This document shows positions 46,648-57,954 of a stretch of 64,000 bases of DNA, piece after piece (the stretch's first letter is position 1; each line of letters opens with the position of its first letter). The position numbers and the translations under genes are program-made. The stretch is from Malachius bipustulatus (lineage: Eukaryota > Arthropoda > Insecta > Coleoptera > Melyridae): positions 18,662,001 to 18,726,000 of the forward strand of contig OU342631.1 of the NCBI GenBank assembly GCA_910589415.1. Reading direction: 5' to 3'. The notes under the pieces were generated by a model. It was not told where the DNA came from. It made no database searches and saw only the letters and a list, made by a program, of their open reading frames with translations.

Positions 46648-49520
46648 AAAAGAATGCCATTTTGAAACTAAAATGGTAATCAAAATGGCAACTTTATGAA
46701 ACGTTTTAACTAAAAAATAATAATTACAAAACTACCCCCATCCCCCATTTCCACATATTCTTCATTTTTATGCTCTTATTTTTATGGTGTATTTTTTAAC
46801 TTTTATTTATACTTCTTCACAACTTTACCATTCTTTATGAATAAAAACACATTCCACACATCTTCATCATTTTAGATAATTTTCTCTCTTCCTGTGTTTG
46901 TGGATACATTTCCACATATTTCTTAATTTCGGAAAATTTCATGTTTTTCAACCCACGCATTTCACGTTTGAAGAAATGCTTAGAATTCTTCACTAATTTT
47001 ACATTTTTATTAACAATGTTGTAGGTATATTTGCATAAGTTCTACATTGCAGATCCTCTGTTAGAATTTTTATGCATATTTTTTTTTAATTTCCCATCTA
47101 TATCGGAAAATTCTCAGTAAGAGTTGTGATTTTTCTTTTACACATTTTTCGTGTATAATTAATTTTTTCCCAGTTTTATGGAAGGTATAATAAGGCTTTA
47201 CATTTTTTATGGATAAATGTATATTTTTCATTACTCGTTTCCTGGAACCTTTACGCGAATAGAGTTCGAGCAAATAACAATTAAACGAGTAATTAAACGA
47301 GCAGTAACAATCAGTAATTAAACAATTAAAGTAGTTTAAATCAACAGAGCACTTATAGTCACTTAAGTATTATATCAGACAAGTAAAGTATAAAATTCAG
47401 TAAAATCCGGTAATAAAATTAAAATTCTGATGCCGCATTATTTATTAAAATTGATGATTTCTTCCTTTTCTGGAATACTTCGTTTTTCTGTCATTATAAA
47501 GGCATTCATCTCCCCCCGAAATTCCTGATGGGGTAGCTTTATGATAATTATATTGATGCTTAATAATTTTAATAATTATTTCCTCTTTTTGTATAATATT
47601 TTTCTGGGAGTGTCATACTTTTTTTTCGAGCAAACATATTTTATGTCAGGCAAATTCAGTTTTGTGTAAATAATGTATCCAGGTTTAAGTTTAGAGAAAA
47701 ATAATGAGGAAATAATTTTTGACAATGACGATTATTTACCGAGCCTATTTTCAGTTAAAACGTACCACTTGTAATGTAGAAATATCTAAAAGAACTTAAT
47801 TAATGAATTAATATCTAAAAATTAATTTTGAAATTTGCACTTGTCGATTTTATTGGGCATTGTGAATTGTTGTCATTGTTGGATTATGTAATACTTACAA
47901 GTACATACATTTAAGTCAAACCATTTAATTTAAATTACATAGTTTCAAGATTTTGTTGATAACTATTATAGTCAATATCGAAATGTAGATACGGATACAA
48001 TTACACAGCAGAAGAAGCGCACCACATCATAACAAAATGCATTAAACGTTGTGGGTAGTTCTCCATCTCACATTTGAAAAAAAAATTAAAATTTGAATTT
48101 TTTATTTTTCTGCATTAATTAAAAATTAAAAGTAGCTAATTAAGTACATTTCAGCTATTACCAGAAGTTATTTCAATAACATTTTATTCTAAAGATTGAC
48201 ATGGATATATTATCTGTACAAAACAGAATTTGCTTGTTGAGTTCCTATATGACCTGACCTACTTACTTACATGTTTAAGTTTCTACCCTGTGTATTATTA
48301 TTCTCGAATCAAAAGACATTTATATAGGGGGATAAAAAAAAAAAATGAAAACAAGCCCAACTTTTTATGTCAGTTGTATACATTGCGGATTTACTGTAGG
48401 TAATAATAATAATAATAACATCTTTTCGGTTGTGAGCTGTGACTTTTTAAATAGTAAGCGCTTCTCTGATTCTGCTTTCTTATATGGATTTTCGCCTCAA
48501 GCGTATAGCGTATTATTTATAGAACTGTAAATAAATGAAAAATCTTCAAGTTGGTGGATATTTTAATTCATATCTATATTAAGCGTTAGTTGACTTCACG
48601 TGCGATTGTCACTATGTATGTATTTAAAAAATTCTATTTTTACATTTGTATCAATCTCTTGTGTTTACCTCCTAAATCGAGTGTTCCTAGGTACATACTC
48701 ATACCCACCTATTTAAGAATAATTAACTAATAAAGTAACTAAAAGCTAAAAATATTGCACATGGTAGTTGAAATTTTCCAATAACTAAAACGTTTAATTC
48801 GTCGTTTTATTTTTAGATTACGCATTTATGAGATCGCAAATTTTAGACAGCAGGACGTTTTATCTGCATTTCTGCCTTGGTAAGTAGTTGTTGCATCCAG
48901 TAGAGTAACACACACCCTGTATACTTTTTAGCTTAGCTGCTTTAGGTACGTTGGTCTGTCGCTGTTTTCACCCATTCGATTGTTCTGTGCGTTGAATAAA
49001 TGCCATTCCGAGTTTCGATTTAATTGGTTGATTGAAAAAAAAAACTGCATGTGCCAATTAACTTTAATAAAATCAGTAGTTAAAATTTTCATTTAATATT
49101 ACTTTCCAAGAAGCGCTTTCAAGTATTTTATGATCATGCCTCATTTCTGTTTGTTTTCTTGTTAATAAAAACTGCGATTTTTTAAGGTAAGGTAGACGTT
49201 TATTAATTATTACAAATTGTTAAGAGTTGCTGCTTCTGCTCTGTTGTTATACCCATATAGTAATGACAAAAATTTATCGGAAACGTTATTTTTATTTGTC
49301 TGAAAAATTAAATCGTTATTTACGTGGCTAATTATAATTAAGTGGCCTTAAACTTGAATCCGTTCAGAAAATATTGCAGTTCTCCCTACAATGTCGTAGG
49401 TATAATAATATTTTCCTATGAAAACGTTGAAAATTATTTGAGAAACAACAATAAGTACTAAAGAAAATAGTAATTATTAGTAATTATTATAGATATAGAC
49501 GTATCAGTAGAAAGGTTATG

Positions 49521-49548
49521 TACCTGCTAGGTACATACCTAGCAGGTA
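49521..49548. repeat. Perfect 12-base hairpin
   Basis: TACCTGCTAGGT (49521-49532) and ACCTAGCAGGTA (49537-49548) are separated by ACAT. It stands alone in otherwise featureless intron DNA. Confidence 0.8.
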
Positions 49549-49915
49549 ACTAAAAAAAATTGGCGTTGGAATGAGGGTAATGATGGCAAATATTACCACA
49601 AGAATCCGTTCTGAGGTCTCTTCTGTTTAAATCGAGCATCAGACCTGAATAATCGTATTGCCAGTGTGTATCTATTCATTCACTGATGAAATTTTTGTTT
49701 TAACAATGTCTAATTATACGAAAATTACTCAGCCATGTCAAATATGTACTATGTTAGATCAACCCAACGATTTAACGCTTTCTACTAAGAAATATGCAGT
49801 GTTTACTTTTACTAAAAGTGATAGAAGCTGATTCGCAACTAGAGGTGTACAGAGTTTGCCGTTTGCTAAGTGGTCGTAAGATTCCAGGCAGTACCTACAA
49901 ATACATAAAACCAAA

Positions 49916-50042
49916 ATAGGATAAAAACTTAGGAATAGGATAAAAAGTCAAAAGAGATGTCAGAGAGGTTTCAATCTGCTCAAGGTAGTAACAAGTTTTA
50001 GATGGAGAGGTGATCTCAGAGTAACAATGGGAAGGTAATCCC
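49916..50042 (+). repeat. Left remnant of a higher-order satellite array
   Basis: The segment matches the array at 51414-52160: AGGTTTCAATCTGCTCAAGG, AACAAGTTTTAGATGGAGAG, GTGATCTCAGAGTAACAATG and then GGGAAGGTAATCCC. It is separated from the rest of the array by the transposon at 50043-51413, so the array was continuous before the insertion. Confidence 0.75.
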
Positions 50043-50193
50043 CGAGGGGTAAACCGCTGGCAAAAATTTGTACACCCTTATTCCTTTAAGGAGGTAATCC
50101 CTAAAGATTTCCTCGGATTTCATAGATTTCCCCGAGAATACCTAGATTTTTTCCAGATTACCTCGGATTTCCTCCAGATCACAGATTTTGCTG

Positions 50194-50240
50194 AAACGTT
50201 TTCTAACACGTTTTTCCAGCAAACGTGTTAGAAAACGTTT
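50194..50240. repeat. Perfect 20-base hairpin inside the hAT-like element
   Basis: AAACGTTTTCTAACACGTTT (50194-50213) is mirrored exactly at 50221-50240 with a 7-base loop, TTCCAGC. CCAGC in the loop and GCTGG just after the second arm give a second possible pairing. Confidence 0.85.
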
Positions 50241-50519
50241 GCTGGAAAAGTAAAAATCCCTCTACTTTCAAGGGGATCGCATAGTCTCCATTTGATTTGG
50301 GCCAGGTTCACATCCGCTTTGTCTTCCACATCAGGAAATACAAAAGTCTTTTTTCCCTTTATGTAGTCGCATACATTTAGCTGTGATTTTTTTCTTTTTT
50401 ACACATAAAATTTTTGACAGAAAATTTTTGGTGCATTCTTTTTTGGTATTAGCATTATAGGTAAATTGCACAATGACAAAATTATATAATTATCATAGGT
50501 TCTATACAATTAGATTCTA

Positions 50520-51092
50520 TACAGGGTGGCCCAACGAAAAGGTACGCAGGTCTAATAACTTGAAAACTGAAGATGTACGCGAAAAACGCCGAAACAGGTC
50601 GATTTTGTTATCGAGGGGGACATATTATTTTCGTAACAAATTTAACTACCCAATTCACCCCCTTGGCAGGGGTAGCTACCCCTTTGCTTATCATCATAGG
50701 AAACAGCTATTGAGTGATATGTACATCATTTGAAAGCTACTTGAATTCTCTTTACAACGATATCCAACATTTTGGGTTTCACTTACATACAGGCTGGCTC
50801 AATTAAAACATTTTTTTTGGGCCACCCTGTATGTAAGTGAAACCCAAAATGTTGGATATCGTTGTAAAGAGAATTCAAGTAGCTTTCAAATGATGTATCA
50901 CTCGATAGCTGTTTCCTATGATGATAAGCAAAGGGGTAGCTACCCCTGTCAAGGGGATGAACTTGGGTAGTTAAATTTGTCACGAAAATATGTCCCCCTC
51001 GCTAACAAAATCGACCTGTTTCGGCATTTTTCGCGTACATCTTCAGTTTTCAAGTTATTAGGCCCGGTACCTTTTCGCTGGGCCACCCTGTA
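50520..51092. mobile_element. Palindromic TACAGGGTGG element with TA target duplication
   Basis: This 573-base near-perfect palindrome starts TACAGGGTGGCCCAACGAAA and ends with the mirror TTTCGCTGGGCCACCCTGTA. It is flanked by TA at 50518-50519 and 51093-51094. The arms of about 270 bases meet near 50805. Mirrored landmarks include GGGGTAGCTACCCCTTTGCT near 50668 and TTACATACAGGCTGGCTC against GGGCCACCCTGTATGTAA at the centre. The 86-aa and 66-aa frames on opposite strands are the same palindromic sequence read twice. Confidence 0.85.
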
Positions 51093-51413
51093 TAATCAAT
51101 TATAAAACACTATTAAAATCCACCAACGGACCGAGGAACACTTTGCTGACTATTAGGGTTAGGTACATCCTATATTAAATACGTAGGTACTACGCAATAC
51201 GGGCATATAAAACATAAAAATACCATAGAACGCGCATGCGCCTAAATCGCAGCAAGTGAGATTACCTCGAGATTTCCTCCAGATTTCCTTCAGATTTCCT
51301 CCAGATTTCCTCAGATTACCTCCAGATTTCCTCAGATTACCTCTAGATTTCCTCAGATTACCTCCAGATTTCCTCAGATTTGTACACCTTAATCCTCAGC
51401 GGTTTACCCCTCG

Positions 51414-52160
51414 GTAATTCCTCTAAGTAGCAATGAATATCTGAACCGCATAAAAACTTCTTTGTGCCACAGGCATTAGAAAGGTTGCAATCTGCTCAAG
51501 GTGGTAACAAGTTTCAGATGTGGAGGTGATCCCAAAGTAACAATGAATACCTAAACCGGATAACGAGAGAGACGTTGGGAAGGTTGCAGTCTGCTCAATG
51601 TAGGAACAAGTTTTAGATGGACAGGTGATCTCAGAGTAACAACGGGAAGGTAATCCCAAAGCAGCAATGAGTACCTAAACCGCATAAAACACGTCTCTGT
51701 GTCAGAGATATTAGAAAGGTTGCAATCCGCTCAAGGTGGGAACAAGTTTTAGATTGGGAGGTGATGCCAAAGTAACAATGAATACCTAAACCGGATAAAG
51801 AGAGAGACGCTGGGACGGTTGCAATCCTCTCAATAAGGTAGTACCCAGTTTTAGATGGGGAGAAGATCTCAAAGTAGCAATGGGAAGGTAATCCCAAAGC
51901 AGTAATGAATGAATTGGATAAAAAAAACTTACTTCTGCCACAGACGTTAGAAAGATTTCAATCTGCTGTGCACATACGTTAGAAAAGTTTCCATTTGCTC
52001 AAGGTCGTAACAAGTTTTAGATGGAGAGGTAATCCCGAAATAGTAATTAAAATTTAAACCAGATGAAAAACTTATCTGTGCTATAATTGTTAAAATGGTT
52101 TTAATCCGCTTATTAAAAGCGAAAAGGTTTAGATAGAGAGATTCCAAAATGGCAGTGGAT
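51414..52160 (+). repeat. Higher-order satellite array, ~235-base unit
   Basis: Each unit combines a ~109-base A monomer, a ~100-base B monomer and a ~25-base C piece. The A monomer runs from AAAG-AGCAATGAATACCTAAA through CATTAGAAAGGTTGCAATC to GTGATCCC. The B monomer resembles A but has GAGAGAGACG in place of the middle. The C piece is GGGAAGGTAATCCC. Units begin near 51425, 51657 and 51895, and the last is degenerate. Minus-strand frames of 66-88 aa with repeated GLGIHCYFGITS are the array translated, not genes. Confidence 0.75.
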
Positions 52161-53802
52161 CCTGAATTATTCCAGTATGCCTATAAGTAGCCTCTGTACA
52201 GTTGTTCATCAGAAAATCCAAATCTGCGGAAAGTTGACCAAGTTCAATTCAAAAATGTAAATCAATAATCAGGCTCAAGAGCAGGGTCGATTTAAGCCAC
52301 CCAAAGTGGGGGCCAAGGACACTTTGGAGGCTAGAAACTTGAAAAAAATTGAATCCTAAAAGTAGCTTTGATACATTCTATTGACAGTTGAAACGCAGAT
52401 TTAAATTGCGCCAGGTCCTCCTGGAGGTGCAACAAATGTGGCAACTCTTGAGAATTCAGAATTTTGAAGAGAGGATAAGTAACCGAACAAAATATTGCAG
52501 TTTCAATTATTATTGATTCATTCTAATGAGTTTGTGCACTGTTTTGTTGAATTTTTTCTGGTATAACAGGGTAAATGAGTTGAAGAAATCGTTCATCGGT
52601 TGGTCTACGCTCGCACGGGCTAGGGAGCCTCTTTTTGGATCAAGCCCAACCGCAAGGGAAGATGAACTTGCTCCCGGCAAAAATACTTCTTCAGTTGCAG
52701 ATGCCCTCTTGGACACCAGAAATTTTTCCTTTTCGTGATTTTTCGTTTTGATGGTCGAGTGAAGTTGATTGATAAAACATATAATTTTTGAATTTTTGAA
52801 ACTTTTGAATTGACAGAAAATTAGATCTTGATCATTCGATTGCCTAAATGTTGTGTTACCATTTTCTGGCATCGCGCACACATTTTTAATTGTTTTAAAT
52901 TTTAATAATATCTGATGATCTCCACCGTCCCCCACGCTCATGATTGAACTGTCAGTTATGAGCCCATGATTGAACTGTCAGTTATGAGAATAATAATTTT
53001 CAGATGAGGGTTCACCCTTCTCAAAAAATAATAATTTATTCACCATTAAGTTTTGCAGTCATCTTACTAACAACTATTAGCATCCAAATAATTCTGAGCG
53101 TTCCACGTTGATTTCTTACTTGTTTATTATAAGGTTGAAAGGGGTATGCATTAATTACAGATTTCAATTTAAATGCTGTGTAAAACTTTTTATTTTTCAT
53201 TTTTCTAATTCCACATACTTTTAGATGTATAGTAGTTTTTACAACAGAACGCAAATCTCAATAAGTTGCTCAAGAATATGTAGAAACTTTGTGAAAAAGT
53301 GCTCATGTTTCAAATTAATTTCATGACATAAAGACACCTTCTACATCCCATCCAGTTGAAGAACGGATGCTTGGAGGAAGAGTGAAGCCAACATAATGAA
53401 TTAATCTAAATAATTTGTCATGCAAAAGGGCAATTACCAAGGGCAATTGCCCCGGTAAACAGTTAATTAATTTAAAGGAATGTAATAAATCAGACGCTGT
53501 ATGTACATGCATACCTAGCCATAAAAATACTCCATTCTCACTCTTAGAAACAATTGATAGTAATTGTATTAGATGATTGCGGTCAATTAAAGTTATTTCG
53601 GGGGTTTTTGTTTTGAACTACATTACTATGAGAGAATATGACCCACTCATTTCATATGCATTGAGAATTTTGTTTACGATCTAGTTTGGTGATGCATTAT
53701 TCATCAAGTTGTGTTTATTGAATTAATCGACTTGTTAAATAGAAAATCCTTTACAAGCCCACTGCATGTTTTTACTTTATGAATCGATTTAGCTATAAAT
53801 TA
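52161..53802. other. Intron DNA with a 26-base tandem duplication
   Basis: TGATTGAACTGTCAGTTATG occurs at 52941 and again at 52967, a perfect 26-base tandem duplication. The stretch near 52590-52720 is GC-richer and has open frames on both strands (70 aa plus, 143 aa minus at 52510-52941). Neither has a recognised motif. Otherwise I see nothing. Confidence 0.5.
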
Positions 53803-54200
53803 TACAGGGTGACCGACTTTTCACTGTCTAGCTTGTATTTTCTTAACTTTTTTCCGTTCTTGGGCAACCTATTTCAATGCAGAAATACCACATTTTTTTT
53901 AATGCATTTTAACATCCTGTATTTGTTGCAGATTTGGTTTCCAAATAATTTCCATTTTACAATGATGTATCACAAGCAGTATCCTTTAGCAATATCCGAG
54001 AAAACCCTGTATTTTTTTTCCAAGCTGTTCCGGACATATGTTTATGGGAACTTTTATTCCTTAAAACAGGTCTGCTATAAACTGGTGACTCACCCAGCAG
54101 TTTTAAAAAAGACATTACTTGTGATGTGGAATGCCATTGTAAAGAGGAAATTATTTAAAAACCAAATCTGCAAAAAAAATTAAAAGTCAGCCACCCTGTA
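53803..54200. mobile_element. Foldback element with TA target duplication
   Basis: This 398-base element starts TACAGGGTGACCGACTTTT and ends AAAAGTCAGCCACCCTGTA, with TA on both sides (53801-53802 and 54201-54202). TTGCAGATTTGGTTTCCAAA near 53927 is mirrored by AAAACCAAATCTGCAA near 54156. The 134-aa frame covering it (53779-54183) includes the terminal repeats and is not a gene. Confidence 0.8.
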
Positions 54201-56668
54201 TAGGTACCGGGTCAAAAATTTTTTGCTATTAATTAGTTTATTCTAAATTTTGGGCACATTTTTATATTAGTAATTTTTCATTTCCATTAGATGGAATGGA
54301 TGGAACTCGTAATTCTAGGTATAGGGATCGTTTTCTGACCCAAGTGAGTGTCAGAGTTTTCCAGATATATCTGAAGTTTGAACATTCAAAAAGAGCTCTG
54401 AAAGAAATGTGACATGATATGAAGCAATCTGTAAATTTGTCATTTGTAATGTCTTGACAGTGATGATGACACATATTGCCACACATGAAACACAACCCTC
54501 GGCGAAGCAATAGATTGTTTTTTGGTATGGGACTTCGCAGAGGTATGTTTTTTTTTGTAACGATTTTCTCGTTTTTCTCTTCCACTAGCATCCATAAAAA
54601 CTTTAACTGCCACTTGGTCGTCAATTTTTCTTCACGGAAACCCTTATTCTCTGTGGCTTCCAACTAACCATGCACTCAACGCTTTTTTCTTCTTCTTTTT
54701 TAGTGAGTGTTTCTTATTAGGTCAGAGTCTGAAATGAAAGTCGACCCGGGGGATTCTGTAATTTTTGGACACCGGATTTTAAGACATGAATTTTTTTCCA
54801 GGGCCTACCTATATGTTCTTATTCTTAAGTTTTCATCTGTTCACCAGGGATATAAAACATAGCGAAAAAAAGTTACTGACATATCGACAGACTGCCAATA
54901 ATAATTTAAATATAAAATATTCGTGAAATGCAAACTATCATTGGCATTATATAGGTGCCAGTAAATGACTATGTACTGATACGTGTGTAAATGTTGGCAC
55001 CCCGAAAATGTGAAATTATTTCCTTACTATCCTTGAAAACTTAATAATAAAAAAATATAAAACAAACTTTTACTTTGCCATAAAAATTAAAAAAATTGCT
55101 AATTATTATTCATTAAAACTTATGGCTTTTTCAGCGAACTTCTTGAAAGGTAGGTACTTACTTTGCTTAACAATAAGAACCAATTACGGTACTTGGGAGC
55201 GTATAGCGTACTTATTTCTGATATTTTTTTTAAATTTACCGAACAGCATCGTCATCATGAAGCAGAAGCTGATACATTATAATAAAATTTTCATTTCAAT
55301 CAGACAGACATCCACATCCACATGCGTTAAAGATAAGTCTGTTTTAGCTCTTAACTTTTATATCGCTTTATTAGCTTTACCAGAACTATCACAAAAAAGT
55401 TGAAGCTATCAACCTGACCTTGATGAACAACTTATTATAACCGGATTGTTGAACCTGAGATGACCGAGGTCGATTAGTATTAAAATATGCCCTTAATCGT
55501 AAGACATGCTCTAAAAAGATGGGCTTAGCTATTAGCTAAAGTTTGAACTAGCGTCATAAGACAGACAAAACGGAAACATAGGTACATGTTTCCGAATTTT
55601 CGAATAATAATTGAGTCTAGTTTTGACAAGTTTTGGTAGGTAGGTAGTTCAAGAGGATAGATTTTGATAATTTTCGATTACGTTATTTACGTTCACTCTG
55701 TATATTAAGATGCTGCAGCTGCATGCAGGAGGTATTATTATAAGATAAGAGGGAACGTGCATGTTTTTTATTTTATGTTTACCTAATATTGTTAATATTT
55801 GTCAATTTCGCAAAACCTTATAAGTGACGAACACTGTCCGGATCTAATCTAAGCCAGCCTCAGGCCGCGTATTTTATTTTCAAAATGTATGTAGGTTGTA
55901 GGTGTGGTGTAGCAATATCAAGTTTTCAACTAAATTCATAATGATTATTCCAATGCGTGACGTTTTTCTTTTTTTTTTTTTGGTTAATGATGTCATCATA
56001 TTTTTTTAATGACAACCTTTGCAATACATCGTTGCAAAGGTCCTTTTGGGGAGAATATATCCGCTAAACAAATTATTTTCCTCGAAATACAAGAGGAAAA
56101 CTATTAATTTTTTCAAGAAGCTTTATTTGAAAGTCTTACCATAAGAACATTTTCTCAAAAAATGTAAATTCATAAATTCAAAAAAATACAGCTTTTTTTA
56201 ATTTACAGTTGATTTTTTTACTTTTTTTTATAATGTTCAGGTACAACAATAATTGAAAGTTTGACATACTATAATAACTTTTTTCAATTTTATGTAACTT
56301 TGAGAAAATGTTCTCCTAGGAGGCAGCTAGGGATTAACCGATTTAATTTCTAAATTCGTGCAATTTACCTTGTCTAACAAAGACATTTCACAAATTTTTA
56401 GTCTCTTTTATTAATACTTTAGCCAAGCAATTTTCGATAAAAGTCAGTTAAAATGTATTTTTTCATTTTAATTTTCTATTTGTCTTATTTTGGTGGATTA
56501 AAACTAACCCCCATCCCTTAAGAAAAATATCAACAGATAAAACTGAGGATAATTTATTCAAGAATAATGAGGATAAAATATTTCAAAATATCAAATTTTT
56601 TATTCGTTTCACAAAAAGGGATCCACCGATCATTTTGAAAAAATCGTCTAGTTTCGTGGCCTGTATTA
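54201..56668. other. Intron DNA, no gene recognised
   Basis: The only item of coding interest is a 133-residue minus-strand frame at 54262-54663 with a Cys/His-rich patch (CFMCGNMCHHHC), which I cannot assign. There is a 9-base hairpin, CCTTTGCAA (56016-56024) with TTGCAAAGG (56032-56040). The rest is AT-rich and featureless. Confidence 0.4.
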
Positions 56669-57580
56669 TACAGAGTGCATTATATCAGTGCACCCTGTCC
56701 AATTGGAGATTCCTTGCTGAATTTTAAGGGGGGGTTTGTCATAAAAGTCAATTTTTTTAAAGCCTCCCCTAAGAAGTTACAGCCCCTTAAAGTAGGGTAA
56801 AAAATTCACATTTATCGATTTTTTTCTGAAATGACTTTTCATTTTTTCATCTTTAAATTCACACTTATAGGAGGGCCAATAAGTTCAATTGAAAAGAAAT
56901 TTGTCTCTTAAAAATTTCACCAAAACTCAATACTTTTCCACTAAAAAAATAAAATAAGGGCATGTATTCAAGAAAATTGTGCCATTTTGAGCACTGTCTT
57001 AACAAAATATTGTTAATTTTAATTAAATTCATTGTGTTTATTGTTAATTATGTTTTTTGTGTTATTTATTGTTTATTTATTTCTATAAATATTTTACATA
57101 TTTTACATATTTACATATTTTTATAAAGTATGTAAAATCACACTGTTATAATTAATGTACTTAAGTCCGCTTATTTTATTTCTTTAGTGGAAAAGTATTG
57201 AGTTTCCGTGAAATTTATAAGAGACAAATTTTTTTCCAATTGAACTGGCCCTCCAAAGTGTGAATTTAAAGATGAAAAAAATTTATTATGAAAAAAGTTC
57301 TGGAAAAAAAACTTTTAGGGGTAGTATGATTCACACCCTTGCAGAGAACAAGGGTGGATAGAATTATGTAATTATGGAGGCTTTATTATAATAGCCGTTT
57401 TTTTTAATTTCAAGTAATTTCAGAAAAAAATCGATAAATGGGAATTTTTTACCCTACTTTAAGGGGCTGTAACTTCTTAGGGGAGACTTTAAGAATATTT
57501 TTTTTATGACAAACCCCCATTAAAATTCAGCAAGGAATATCCAGTTGAATTTTCTGCACTGATTAATGAAACACCCTGTA
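56669..57580. mobile_element. Foldback element, related to the one at 12190-12760
   Basis: The left end TACAGAGTGCATTATATCAG is mirrored by the right end CTGATTAATGAAACACCCTG then TA. TTAAGGGGGGGTTTGTCATA near 56725 is mirrored near 57507-57525. CCTAAGAAGTTACAGCCCCT near 56767 is mirrored by AGGGGCTGTAACTTCTTAGG near 57462. The centre contains AGTGGAAAAGTATTGAGTTT (57186) and ATTATGGAGGCTTT (57373), shared with 12190-12760. Confidence 0.75.
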
Positions 57581-57817
57581 GAATTTTTCAAAAATGGGTC
57601 AGTTGTATAGGAGGTATAATCCATCAGCAACAGAGCCGCCCATCATCAAATAAATAATAAAGGTAGATATCGTAGATTTTTTACCCTATTAATAATAAGA
57701 ATAAGTAAGTAGACATCTTTGTTATCACCTGTCCTGCATGAAGGGAAAACATTGGGCCTGGGCGTTCCAACCAACCTTTGGGTGCACTTTTTTTTTACTG
57801 AGCATTTTTTGTTACAG

Positions 57818-57954
57818 AACGATATATAGAAGACCACGAGTATGTCCTTTCAGCGTATAAAACAAGCAAGGATTTCTCGAAACCTAACAATAAATTTAAA
57901 TATCTCCTCCGGAAACAAGACTGTAGCAAATATGATTTCCTCGATAGGCCTGAG
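57818..57954 (+). CDS. RA-domain adaptor gene, exon 3: second half of RA domain
   Basis: The acceptor is TTTTTTGTTACAG before 57818 and the donor GAG|GTAAGT after 57954. With the last base of exon 2 it reads ERYIEDHEYVLSAYKTSKDF, then KFKYLLRKQDCSKYDFLDRP and E. The E-R-x-x-EDHE-x-V motif, followed 20-25 residues later by a YLLRK strand and a K-Y-x-F segment, is what Grb7/10/14 and MRL RA domains show at their C-terminal half. In those families a PH domain comes next. The exon ends in phase 0 at residue 130 if counted from the 27013 start. This is the strongest evidence for the family assignment. Confidence 0.8.

Larger units (their letters stand above)
44770..47260. repeat. T/C-biased eroded repeat tract with AACATTTCCACAT motifs
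   Basis: The plus strand is strongly T-rich. Variants of GAACATTTTCACATTTTTTT recur, for example near 44788, 45171, 45230, 45440, 45756, 46753, 46850 and 46910. The period is not regular enough to state. The pair of MITEs at 46154-46647 is inserted in it. I read it as an old satellite-like tract; open frames there (74 aa, 70 aa, 67 aa) are repeat translations. Confidence 0.4.
50043..51413. mobile_element. hAT-like non-autonomous element inserted in the satellite
   Basis: The ends are inverted: CGAGGGGTAAACCGCTG at 50043-50059 and CAGCGGTTTACCCCTCG at 51397-51413. The flanks are GTAATCCC (50035-50042) and GTAATTCC (51414-51421), an 8-base target duplication with one mismatch, the length typical of hAT elements. 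GTACACC and AGATTTCCTC/AGATTACCTC subterminal repeats lie at both sides (50085-50180 and 51255-51385). About half its length is the nested foldback at 50520-51092. No transposase is present. Confidence 0.7.
27463..57817 (+). other. 30.4 kb intron packed with repeats
   Basis: The flanking exons fit without a missing piece: the single G of exon 2 plus AA of exon 3 makes Glu, giving YSAERYIEDHEYVL, the continuous RA-domain motif. No further coding exon is needed and I saw none. The contents are listed separately: foldbacks, MITEs, an IR element, hammerhead-like sequence, eroded arrays and a nested transposon in a satellite. Stretches with nothing recognised are 28453-29095, 29471-30380 (apart from the 24-base tandem), 35376-37271, 38280-39660, 39984-41889, 43350-44770 and 47261-49915. 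The rest of 52161-56668 has only the features named below. Confidence 0.75.

Noticed and set aside
51423..52147. Minus-strand frames with repeated GLGIHCYFGITS peptides (possible repeat protein)
   Set aside because: The peptide repeat is just the 235-base satellite translated. Frames break between units and there is no start or splice context.
52510..52941. 143-residue minus-strand frame, partly GC-rich
   Set aside because: The middle (SSLAVGLDPKRGSLARASVD) looks slightly coding-like, but both strands are open, no family is recognised, and no splice context was convincing. It may be an old transposon scrap.
53779..54183. 134-residue plus-strand frame
   Set aside because: It runs through the terminal inverted repeats of the foldback at 53803-54200 and is Phe/Leu/Tyr-rich translation of AT-rich DNA.
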